Assembly (NCBI GenBank): GCA_030429345.1
Contig: JAUIFJ010000031.1
Span: forward strand, 1 to 38,285
DNA length: 38,285 nucleotides
Direction: 5' to 3'
From: a bacterium
GTDB lineage: Bacteria > CAIWAD01
In this document: piece after piece, positions 6,797-13,381 of the stretch
Layout: the number at the start of each line of letters is the position of its first letter
How positions within the stretch are numbered: the stretch's first letter is position 1
Position numbers and translations under genes: made by a program
Notes under the pieces: model-generated
Database searches by the model: none
What the model was told of the DNA's origin: nothing
The model's input: the letters and a program-made list of their open reading frames with translations, nothing else

Positions 6797-8095
6797 ATGC
6801 GTACCCTGCTTGCCTGCCTGGCCAGCCTGGCCCCGATCGTCTGCTCCGCCCAGGACCTGCCCACCGTGAATACATCCGTCCAGGCCGACCTGGCGGACAG
6901 CCTGGCCCGCGACCTGCGCGAGGTCTACATCTTCGAGGACAAGGCCGAGGCCATGGCGCGGATGCTGAAGGATGGCGCCGCCTCCGGTGCCTGGGCGGAT
7001 CACAGCGACCCCCACCTCTTCGTCGAAGCCCTGACGCGGGACCTTCGAGGAATCTGCGAGGATCTGCATCTGCGCGTCGGCGTGCAGCCCCTGCCCTTGG
7101 ACGACGAGCCACGGGGGCCGATGGGCCCTGATCCGCTGGAGCAGGCGCGGCAAAGCAATTTCGGCTTCCAGAAACTGGAACGTCTGGAAGGCAACGTGGG
7201 CTACCTGGAGCTCAGCGGCTTCTCCGGATTCCCGGAGGCGGGCGAGGTCGCCGTGGCGAGCATGAACTGGCTGGCCGGTTGTGATGCATTGATCATCGAC
7301 CTGAGGCAGAACGGCGGTGGCTCCCCGAGCATGATCCAGCTGCTCTGCTCCTACCTTTTTGAAGGCCCGCGGCACCTGAATTCCTTCTACATTCGCCAGT
7401 CGGACACAACGCAGCAGTTCTGGACACAGAACCGCGTCCAGGGGCGGCGTCTCACGGATCAGCCCGTATATGTCCTCACGAGTTCCCGCACCTTCTCCGC
7501 CGCCGAGGAGTTCAGCTACAACCTGAAACACATGGAACGGGCGACCCTCGTCGGTGAGACAACCGGCGGCGGCGCGCATCCGGTCACAGGCTACTTCTAC
7601 GACTTCGAGCACTGGCGCTTCACGCTGTCGATGCCCTATGGACGGGCGATCAATCCGGTCACCGGTACCAACTGGGAGGGAGTGGGCGTGATCCCGCAGG
7701 TGGAATGCCCCTCGACGGATGCGCTGCAGGTGGCGCACAGGAAGGCTCTCGAGGACCTGCTCGCCGCAGGGGACGGGGAAGACCGGGACGGGATCCAGTG
7801 GGCCCTGGACGGATTGCGCGCGCAGTCGGATCCCCTGGAGATCTCCCGGAAAACGGCGAAGGAGCTGGAAGGCGACTACGGGCCGAGACACATCACGAGG
7901 CGCAAGGGAGAGTTGTATTACCAGCGCGACGAGCGCCCCGAGTTCCGCCTGGTCGGCATAGCAGAGGATCTCCTCGCCCTGGAAGGCATGGACACCTTCC
8001 GGCTGCGCGTGGAGCGCGACGAGGAGGGCCGGATCACGGCGCTGGTCGGATTGTACTCCAACGGCAACCGCGACCGCAGTCCCCGCGATCGCTGA
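6797..8095 (+). CDS. secreted S41-family peptidase, IRBP-like
   Basis: A 432-residue exported serine protease. It starts at ATG 6797 with an AAAGGAT ribosome site; the first 18 residues (MRTLLACLASLAPIVCSA) are a signal peptide. Next comes an N-terminal helical part with DLREVYIFEDKAEAMA, then the S41 core: GYLELSGFSG, LIIDLRQNGGGSPSM (about residues 166-180), SSRTFSAAEEF with nucleophile Ser234, LVGETTGGGAHP, and NWEGVGVIPQVE near the end of the core. This is the tricorn/IRBP-like S41 branch, which trims peptides in the envelope. The C-terminal 100 residues resemble the small beta domain often trailing such enzymes. It is a paralog of the protein at 3779, sharing the DLR, TFSAAE and VGET-type blocks. 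Confidence 0.87.
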   Translation: MRTLLACLASLAPIVCSAQDLPTVNTSVQADLADSLARDLREVYIFEDKAEAMARMLKDGAASGAWADHSDPHLFVEALTRDLRGICEDLHLRVGVQPLPLDDEPRGPMGPDPLEQARQSNFGFQKLERLEGNVGYLELSGFSGFPEAGEVAVASMNWLAGCDALIIDLRQNGGGSPSMIQLLCSYLFEGPRHLNSFYIRQSDTTQQFWTQNRVQGRRLTDQPVYVLTSSRTFSAAEEFSYNLKHMERATLVGETTGGGAHPVTGYFYDFEHWRFTLSMPYGRAINPVTGTNWEGVGVIPQVECPSTDALQVAHRKALEDLLAAGDGEDRDGIQWALDGLRAQSDPLEISRKTAKELEGDYGPRHITRRKGELYYQRDERPEFRLVGIAEDLLALEGMDTFRLRVERDEEGRITALVGLYSNGNRDRSPRDR

Positions 8096-8114
8096 GCGGG
8101 TTTCCGGGAGAGAA

Positions 8115-8144
8115 AAAGCGGGTCCCGCTTCCGGGACCCGCTTT
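8115..8144. terminator. perfect 13-bp hairpin terminator, bidirectional
   Basis: Arms AAAGCGGGTCCCG and CGGGACCCGCTTT pair perfectly around CTTC. On the plus strand it follows the S41 peptidase stop by 19 bases and has three Ts in the stem end. On the minus strand it lies just past the tRNA-Lys 3' end and continues into TTTTTCTC. It can end transcription from both sides. Confidence 0.85.
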
Positions 8145-8152
8145 CTATGGGA

Positions 8153-8225
8153 TGAAGGTGGAAGGACTCGAACCTTCGACCGGCGCCTTAAAAGGGCGAT
8201 GCTCTACCAACTGAGCTACACCTCC
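8153..8225 (-). tRNA. tRNA-Lys (anticodon TTT)
   Basis: The minus strand folds as a 73-base tRNA. The acceptor GGAGGTG pairs with CACCTTC with one G-U, the D arm is GCTC..GAGC around AGTTGGTA, the anticodon stem is CGCCC-type around CTTTTAA, and the T arm is GAAGG TTCGAGT CCTTC. The anticodon bases lie at 8190-8192 on the plus strand, reading UUU for lysine. The discriminator is A, and the bases after it are TCC, so CCA is not encoded and must be added after 3' cleavage, the pathway normally served by RNase Z, whose gene lies about 1.1 kb away. Confidence 0.96.
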
Positions 8226-8287
8226 AGCCTTCCCCTTGGGGAAGCGGCTAACTTAATGCCCACGGCAGGAACTTCCAACGGGGCCTC

Positions 8288-9124
8288 TCAGCCCCGCGGC
8301 GGATCGTCGAAGGGGTCCTCTTCCCCGCCCTCGTAGAGCCCGGGATCCTCCGGATCCACACCCAGCAGGCGGGCATATTCTTCTTCCTCCGGAGTAAGGG
8401 GCCGAGTGCGGCGCAGCTTCTTCGGGGCTCGGCCCGGGTCCGGTTCTCCCGCGGAACGCTCCTCGCGCGGAGGCGCCGGTCGCTCTTCTGCCGGCGGGGC
8501 TCCCTGCCAGCCTTCCTGGTTCAGGTCCGGCTCCCTGTCCAAATCCTTTGACGCGCTGTCTTCCTCCTCGCCGAAAAGCTCCAGCCACTTCTCGGCTTCC
8601 TTTTCGCTCAGGCCGGACCCGCCCTTGCGCACTCGCAGGCTATCCCCGCGCTCCCTGGCCAGACGGTCCTCCTCGCTGTCGATGCCGGCTTTGCGAGGGG
8701 GCGAGGCGGCCGAGGCCGGCGCTTCCGTCCCAAGGAACTCCTGCTGGAAGCGGGCGCAGGCCATCAGCTGAGCGCCCCGGTAGCGGGCCTGTTCGCGCAG
8801 TTCGCGGTCGTCGCTGACCACGACCAGCGGCCGATGGCTGCGGGCGCGCCGCGCCTCCCGCAGCAGCAGTTTGAGGATCCGCTCATCGGCCTTTTCCGGA
8901 GAGCGGGTCCAGGAAACCGCCAGCCCCGTGGGCGGTTCCTCGCTTGGCAGACGGGCTCCGTCCACCACAACGCGCAAATCCTCGGTTCCCAGGCGACCGC
9001 TTTCCAGCAGCCAGCGATAGAACAGGGAACGGGCCGCGCCGGCATCCCTGGACAGCAGGGCACTCAGTCCGGGATCCTTGTGCATCAGGTTGTAGGCGTC
9101 AAGAAAATAGAGGGGTGAAGCCAA
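8288..9124 (-). CDS. NYN-domain (YacP/Rae1-like) endoribonuclease with acidic tail
   Basis: A 278-residue protein. The first 150 residues are the YacP-type NYN domain of PIN-like nucleases: FLDAYNLMH at residues 7-15 with catalytic Asp9, VVDGARLP, a middle ADERILKLL, and VVVSDDRELREQA, where the acidic pair completes the metal site. Bacillus YacP (Rae1) enters the ribosomal A site and cuts mRNA; the same role is possible but not shown. The remaining 130 residues are rich in Glu, Arg, Pro and Ser and probably disordered; a segment EKEAEKWLELF matches tails seen in relatives. It starts at the ATG at 9124, right beside the DnaA-box cluster, and reads towards tRNA-Lys. Confidence 0.82.
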   Translation of the reverse strand: MASPLYFLDAYNLMHKDPGLSALLSRDAGAARSLFYRWLLESGRLGTEDLRVVVDGARLPSEEPPTGLAVSWTRSPEKADERILKLLLREARRARSHRPLVVVSDDRELREQARYRGAQLMACARFQQEFLGTEAPASAASPPRKAGIDSEEDRLARERGDSLRVRKGGSGLSEKEAEKWLELFGEEEDSASKDLDREPDLNQEGWQGAPPAEERPAPPREERSAGEPDPGRAPKKLRRTRPLTPEEEEYARLLGVDPEDPGLYEGGEEDPFDDPPRG

Positions 9125-9143
9125 TCGTCCTCCACATCACAAC

Positions 9144-9290
9144 TTATCCACAAGTCTTCCTCCGCCGGATCCGCGGATCCATGACCTGCCAAACATAAAT
9201 CAAATGCCGAAGGACTTAAGAAAACGACACTTAGCCGGATGCCCTCAGGTTATCCACAAGGGAAATTCTCTGGCCCCCAAGTTATCCACG
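9144..9290 (+). promoter_or_regulatory. cluster of three DnaA-box sequences
   Basis: Two perfect TTATCCACA boxes (9144-9152 and 9250-9258) and one single-mismatch box TTATCCACG (9282-9290) stand in the same orientation in a 232-base intergenic gap. The gap also holds a local AT-rich part (AAACATAAATCAAAT and CTTAAGAAAA, near 9191-9224). Start-to-start spacings of 106 and 32 bases are near whole helical turns. It could be oriC, a DnaA-titration site or a DnaA-controlled promoter for the NYN gene. No dnaA, dnaN, gyrB or rpmH is in the window. Confidence 0.6.
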
Positions 9291-9356
9291 AGAAAGTGCC
9301 TTCGCGGGGGGCCCAGGCCTTGCAAGTTCCCTCGGATTCTGAAAGAGGGCGCGGGA

Positions 9357-10352
9357 TCAGCTTTGCGCAGGCTTTCCCGCGACTTCGTTTGCGGGGCGAT
9401 CCCGGCAATCGCCGACGTCGATGCCGCCTCCGTGAAGCGCCAACCGGACCTGCATGAAATCCTTGGCCAGGCGAGTGCTGTCGTGGATCTCCTCCAGCCC
9501 GGCCAACAAGGGAGACGTGTCCGCCAGGTAGCGGCTGCTGATATGCGACAGGAAAAGGTGCCGGGCACCCGCCTCCCGCGCGGCGCGGGCCGCGTCCTGG
9601 CTGGTGCTGTGCAGGGTGCGGCGGGCATGCCGGCGATCCGCGGGCTCGAAGGTCGCTTCGTGCACCAGCACATCCGTGCCGCGGGCCAGCTGGACTGCCA
9701 TCGGGCAGGGCGCCGTGTCGGTGCAGATGGTGATCGAGCGCCCGGGGCGGGCCTCGCCGACCACTTCCGAGGCCGCGACCACGCTGCCGTCGGAGAGGGT
9801 GATCGGGCGTCCCAGGATCAGCTCCTTGCGTTCGGGGCCGAAGGGCACTCCCAGGCGATCGGCCTTCTCCGCGTCGAAGACCCCGGGGCGCTCCCGCTCC
9901 TGGATGCGATACCCCAGCGTATACAGACGGTGCTTTAGGGGCGCGGCGATCACCGTGTAGTGCTCCGTTTCCAGCACCGTGCGCGGCTCGCGGACATCCG
10001 GCAGTTCGGTGATCGTCAGATTGAAGCCGAAATCCGTGCGACAAAGATCCTTCATGAAGCGGATGTAGGCCGCCAGTCCCGGAGGGCCGATCAGCTGCAG
10101 CGGCTCCTCGCGCTTGCCCAGCTGGTAGCTCGTCAACAGGCCGATCAGGCCGAAGAAGTGGTCGCCGTGCAGGTGCGTGATCAGGATGCGGTGGATGCGC
10201 CCGCGCCGCAGGCCGCCGCGCAGGATCTGCATCTGCGTCCCCTCGCCCACGTCGACGAGCAGGCTCTCGCGCTCGGTCTGCACGCAGACGCTGGTCACGT
10301 TGCGTCTCACGGTGGGAATGGCCGCCGAAGTGCCGAGGAAGGTCAGCTCCAT
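9357..10352 (-). CDS. rnz: ribonuclease Z (tRNA 3'-endonuclease)
   Basis: A 331-residue metallo-beta-lactamase-fold enzyme that cuts tRNA precursors after the discriminator base so CCA can be added. Motifs in order: FLGTSAAIPT at the N-terminus, VDVGEGTQMQ, the zinc motif HLHGDH (His60, His62, Asp64, His65), the exosite region around residues 150-180 (PLKHRLYTLGYR holds a zinc ligand), CTDTAPC, HEATFEP, and late STSQDAARAAREAGA with LSHISSRY giving the last zinc His. Length is usual for bacterial RNase Z. About 30 C-terminal residues after DFMQVRLALHGG have no recognisable role. The start ATG overlaps the end of the M20 peptidase gene by ten bases, so the two are probably co-translated. Confidence 0.93.
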   Translation of the reverse strand: MELTFLGTSAAIPTVRRNVTSVCVQTERESLLVDVGEGTQMQILRGGLRRGRIHRILITHLHGDHFFGLIGLLTSYQLGKREEPLQLIGPPGLAAYIRFMKDLCRTDFGFNLTITELPDVREPRTVLETEHYTVIAAPLKHRLYTLGYRIQERERPGVFDAEKADRLGVPFGPERKELILGRPITLSDGSVVAASEVVGEARPGRSITICTDTAPCPMAVQLARGTDVLVHEATFEPADRRHARRTLHSTSQDAARAAREAGARHLFLSHISSRYLADTSPLLAGLEEIHDSTRLAKDFMQVRLALHGGGIDVGDCRDRPANEVAGKPAQS

Positions 10353-11371
10353 GTAATCGGCCCCAGGATGTGCTCGCTGATGCTGCGGTATCCGGCAATG
10401 CCCTGCCGCAACTCGTCCACCGTGATCTCCTCGTCGACACTGTGCGCCACCTCGATGCGCCCGGGCCCCACCAGCAGTATGCGACCAAGTGGCCGCAGGT
10501 AGGCTGCGTCCGTGCCGTAGGGGGCGACATAGGTCTCCCAGTCCGGCAGGGGGTCGAAGACCTGGGGCTCGCCGGCTCCCTCGGTTTCCCAGTGAAGGGC
10601 GTGATCCGCCAGCAGGCGGCGGAACTCGTCCAGGTACCAGGCCTGCTCGCGCACCGTGCGGAAACAGAAATCGGCGCTGGCCGCAGGGGGAATCACGTTC
10701 GAGGCGACGCCGCCCTCGATGCGCCCCAGGTTGAGCAGGGTTTCGCCAAGGGTCTCGTCCGCCGGCCAGGCGTGATTCAGCAGGGTTTCGCAGGCGGCCA
10801 GCAGGGGCAGGACCGCGCTCTCCCCCAGGTGCGGCAGGCTGGAATGGGCGGCGCGGCCCTCGCTGCGCAGCAGGATCTTCAGCACGCCCTTCTGCGCGCG
10901 GGCCATTTTCATGTGCGTCGGCTCGCAGAGAACGATCACGCGCTCCTTTGCCCCGGGCAGCGGGCTGCTGCCGGCGAGGATCGCCCCGGAATGGTCGACC
11001 TCCTCGCCGACGACGATCAGCAGGCCGGCGTCGGCATCGCGGGCTGCCAGGTCTTCGAGTACGGCCAGCATGCAGGCCAGCCCGCCGTGCGTATCACAGG
11101 CGCCGCGGCCCATCAGCCGCTCGCCCACACGCCGGAAGGGAAGGAAGGGCGGCACGGTGTCCACATGCGTGCTGAACCAGAGCCGCGGCTCGCCTTTCCA
11201 GGCCAGCAGGTTCCAGCGCGTGTCACTGACTTCCTGGCGGCGCGTAAGCAGGCCGCGCTTCCGGCACCAGTCCTCCAGCCAGAGCAGAATGCGCTCTTCG
11301 GAGGGAGTGACGGAGGGGATGGAAACCATCTCCTCCGTCCATTGGATCGCGTTCTGAAGGGCTTGCGTCAT
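10343..11371 (-). CDS. M20-family metallopeptidase (ArgE/DapE-like deacylase)
   Basis: A 342-residue cytoplasmic zinc hydrolase. The dinuclear metal site is readable: FSTHVDTVP (His69, Asp71), GRGACDTHGG (bridging Asp93), GEEVDHSGA (Glu123 catalytic, Glu124 ligand), CEPTHMKMARAQKG (Glu and the substrate-side segment), the dimerisation-domain AAHSSLPHLGESAV, and a final GPGRIEVAHSVDEEITVDEL with the last His ligand. Family members remove acyl groups from amino acids (acetylornithine, succinyl-diaminopimelate, acetyl-citrulline) or cut dipeptides. Which substrate is not decidable, but the size and the VAHSVDE end fit the ArgE/DapE group. It lies three bases from the dehydrogenase stop and overlaps rnz, suggesting a dehydrogenase-peptidase-rnz operon. 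Confidence 0.88.
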   Translation of the reverse strand: MTQALQNAIQWTEEMVSIPSVTPSEERILLWLEDWCRKRGLLTRRQEVSDTRWNLLAWKGEPRLWFSTHVDTVPPFLPFRRVGERLMGRGACDTHGGLACMLAVLEDLAARDADAGLLIVVGEEVDHSGAILAGSSPLPGAKERVIVLCEPTHMKMARAQKGVLKILLRSEGRAAHSSLPHLGESAVLPLLAACETLLNHAWPADETLGETLLNLGRIEGGVASNVIPPAASADFCFRTVREQAWYLDEFRRLLADHALHWETEGAGEPQVFDPLPDWETYVAPYGTDAAYLRPLGRILLVGPGRIEVAHSVDEEITVDELRQGIAGYRSISEHILGPITWS

Positions 11372-11374
11372 GGG

Positions 11375-12589
11375 CTATTCGAAAATCCGGCTCAGGGCGA
11401 TGTAGCGGCCGGCGACCACGGGCTCGACCTCGTAGCGCTCGACCAGGTCGAGCATTTGTGTCACGTTCTCGGCGACCTTCTCCCGTGTCACGCGCTTGGC
11501 CTCCTCGACCTTGGCGCGGGTGCGGGCATTCTCCTCGTTGCCGACGGAGCTCGTCATTTCCACGTAGGCCGCGATGACCCCGCCGGCATTGGCGATGAAA
11601 TCGGGAAGCACCAGCACTCCGCGCTCGTGGAAGGCCGTGCGGGCCATCTCCGTGAGCGGGTTGTTGGCCCCCTCCGAGATGATCCTGGCCTGCACGCGCA
11701 TCTCGTTGTCCTTGTGCAGGACCTCCTGTGTCGCGCAGGGGAAGAGGATGTCGACGGGTGCGAAGAGCACCTCCTCCAGGCCGTGTTCGTGATACTCGCC
11801 CTCCTGCAGGCGCTCGATGGCCGACTGGAAGTGCATCGAGATCAGGTCGTTCAGCAGGGCCGGTTCCGGGCCGTTCGGCAGATGCCAGGTGCCGCCCAGC
11901 CGCGGATCGCTGATCCAGGTCAGCTGCGCGCCCGTCGGATTGAAATAGCGGATCACGCCCGCGCCCATGGCGCCCACGCCCTGGACGGCGTAGCACATCT
12001 CCTTCAGCTCCTCGCCGCGCAGGCGGGTCGCCGTCGCCGCGGCCCGTGCGACACCCAGGCCGGCGATGCCCTCGGCATCGTAGTCCGTTCCGCCCAGCTC
12101 GACGGGCTTGCCGGTGAAGGAGCGCGTCGAGCCCAGCTGGTCGCAGGCCCAGCGGCAGTGGATCGGATTGCCGCCCAGGTCGTAGCCGAAGCCGCCGAAG
12201 ACGCCCCCGTTCTCGTGGAGCACGGGCTTCAGCAGGTCGACGAAGCGGCGGTACTTGGTCTCGAAGCCGGGCGCGGTGGGGTCGGCGGCCAGGCCCGACT
12301 TGGCGCCGCCCAGGGCCAGGCCCGCGGCGGCGTTCTTCAGGGTCTGGATGCGCGAGAGCATCCGCAGTTCCTCGATGTCGACCGTCCGCGTAAGCCGCGT
12401 GCCGCCCTTGGCGCAGGGGCCCAGCGGGCCCTTGCGGGCGGCCAGCGTGCTCCAGACGACAAGATGGCCGGTGACATCCAGTTCCGGATCACGGACGGTG
12501 AGCTCCATTTCCGGTTCCAGGGCTTCGAAGCGGTCGTTCAACTCATGGAAACGACTCAGGAAATCGGCGCGAGTAGCGGGAGCATCCAT
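11375..12589 (-). CDS. Glu/Leu/Phe/Val-type amino-acid dehydrogenase
   Basis: A 404-residue NAD(P)-dependent dehydrogenase that oxidatively deaminates an amino acid. The N-terminal domain has CAKGGTRL with the substrate-binding Lys61, LKNAAAGLALGGAKSG (catalytic Lys in GGAKSG, residues 94-99) and GNPIHCRWA. The Rossmann domain begins with QGVGAMG, and the family end motifs include CATQEVL and EGANNPLT, then FIANAGGVI. These are general to glutamate and leucine dehydrogenases. The length (shorter than most 420-residue glutamate enzymes) and the RWACD segment do not let me choose the substrate. It begins 68 bases downstream of speD and runs into the M20 peptidase gene; a small nitrogen-metabolism group is plausible. 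Confidence 0.86.
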   Translation of the reverse strand: MDAPATRADFLSRFHELNDRFEALEPEMELTVRDPELDVTGHLVVWSTLAARKGPLGPCAKGGTRLTRTVDIEELRMLSRIQTLKNAAAGLALGGAKSGLAADPTAPGFETKYRRFVDLLKPVLHENGGVFGGFGYDLGGNPIHCRWACDQLGSTRSFTGKPVELGGTDYDAEGIAGLGVARAAATATRLRGEELKEMCYAVQGVGAMGAGVIRYFNPTGAQLTWISDPRLGGTWHLPNGPEPALLNDLISMHFQSAIERLQEGEYHEHGLEEVLFAPVDILFPCATQEVLHKDNEMRVQARIISEGANNPLTEMARTAFHERGVLVLPDFIANAGGVIAAYVEMTSSVGNEENARTRAKVEEAKRVTREKVAENVTQMLDLVERYEVEPVVAGRYIALSRIFE

Positions 12590-12657
12590 GGGGCACCCCC
12601 TCCTACATTAAACGGGATTGAAGGATGAACGGCCCACGGGGACCGCTCGGAATGTGC

Positions 12658-13044
12658 TCAGATCTCCTCCGGCGCGGGGCGGCCGCGCTCGAGAGTGGTT
12701 GTGTGACAGGAACGGGCACAGAACTCGCGCAGGCACAGGTCCAGCGCGGCCTTGGGGTCCACGTCTCCGCCGCAGGTGAAGAGATCCAGGCTGACCACGC
12801 CGTGTTCGGGCCAGGTGTGGATCGCCAGGTGGGACTCGGCCAGCACCAGGCTGCCGGAAACCCCTTGCGGCTTGAAGCGGTGGAAGAGTCCCTGGATCAC
12901 CTTCGCCCCCGCCACTTCGGCCGCCATGCGCAGCACGCTCTCCACGCGCTTGACATCGTCGATCAGACGCGGATCGCAGCCGTGCAGGTCCGCCAGGACC
13001 TGCCGGCCCAGTGCCGGGGTGCCGGTTGAGGGAAGGGTCGACAT
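12658..13044 (-). CDS. speD: S-adenosylmethionine decarboxylase proenzyme
   Basis: A 128-residue pyruvoyl enzyme that makes decarboxylated SAM, the aminopropyl donor for spermidine. The self-cleavage site is ESHLAIHTWPE, with Ser71 becoming the pyruvoyl group, His76 five residues on and Cys91 (LFTCGG) twenty on; these spacings are those of the Thermotoga-type bacterial enzyme. I took the ATG at 13044 because it gives the normal short N-terminus and has GGAG close by. A start at 13074 would add ten residues. The proenzyme should split into two chains after Glu70. No spermidine synthase is in this window. A hairpin-rich leader lies 98-145 bases upstream of the start. Confidence 0.93.
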   Translation of the reverse strand: MSTLPSTGTPALGRQVLADLHGCDPRLIDDVKRVESVLRMAAEVAGAKVIQGLFHRFKPQGVSGSLVLAESHLAIHTWPEHGVVSLDLFTCGGDVDPKAALDLCLREFCARSCHTTTLERGRPAPEEI

Positions 13045-13381
13045 GGAACTCCAGATCCGGGCGGCAGATGCCACATCCGCTGTCCCGCCCGGGCAAGTCC
13101 AGAAAATGGCGATTGCCCCTCAAATCCGACAGGGGGCGAGAGTGCTTCAAGGCAAAGCATCATGCCTTGAGCGGCGTCAAGCGAAGCACCGCAGTGCGGC
13201 GATTTCACCCGCGGAATCCGGACTTCCACGCAGCTGAGGCAGGCAAGGCTTGACAATCAGCAGAACGAACACCTCCTTTCCCGCATGCGGAATCCCGTAC
13301 CGCATGGGCGCGACATCTTGCCAGCCCACTTCCTCTCCCGCAGATCGGACGAATTGTCCACTACTTCCTCAAGGGGAACCT
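13045..13381. other. divergent intergenic region
   Basis: This 337-base gap separates speD (leftward) from the first secreted paralog (rightward) and should carry both promoters. The main visible structure is the nested hairpin at 13142-13189. A perfect TTGACA stands at 13250-13255 on the plus strand, but no acceptable -10 box follows at 16-18 bases. An AAGGGGAACC ribosome site precedes the ATG at 13382. No further gene is seen in either strand. Confidence 0.55.
13142..13189 (-). promoter_or_regulatory. nested inverted repeat in the speD leader
   Basis: The outer arms GTGCTTC (13142-13148) and GAAGCAC (13183-13189) pair perfectly. The next six bases of the left side, AAGGCA (13149-13154), pair with TGCCTT (13163-13168). 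The 14 bases between the two right arms hold a competing five-base hairpin, CTTGA/TCAAG, around GCGGCG. The structure lies upstream of speD and could be a leader attenuator or a metabolite- or protein-responsive element. I do not recognise it as a known riboswitch. Confidence 0.5.

Noticed and set aside
10370-12628. 752-codon plus-strand open frame
   Set aside because: It lies opposite the M20 peptidase and the Glu/Leu-type dehydrogenase, which carry complete metal and cofactor motifs.
13250-13255. TTGACA as a -35 box for the paralog array
   Set aside because: No acceptable -10 hexamer follows at 16-18 bases.
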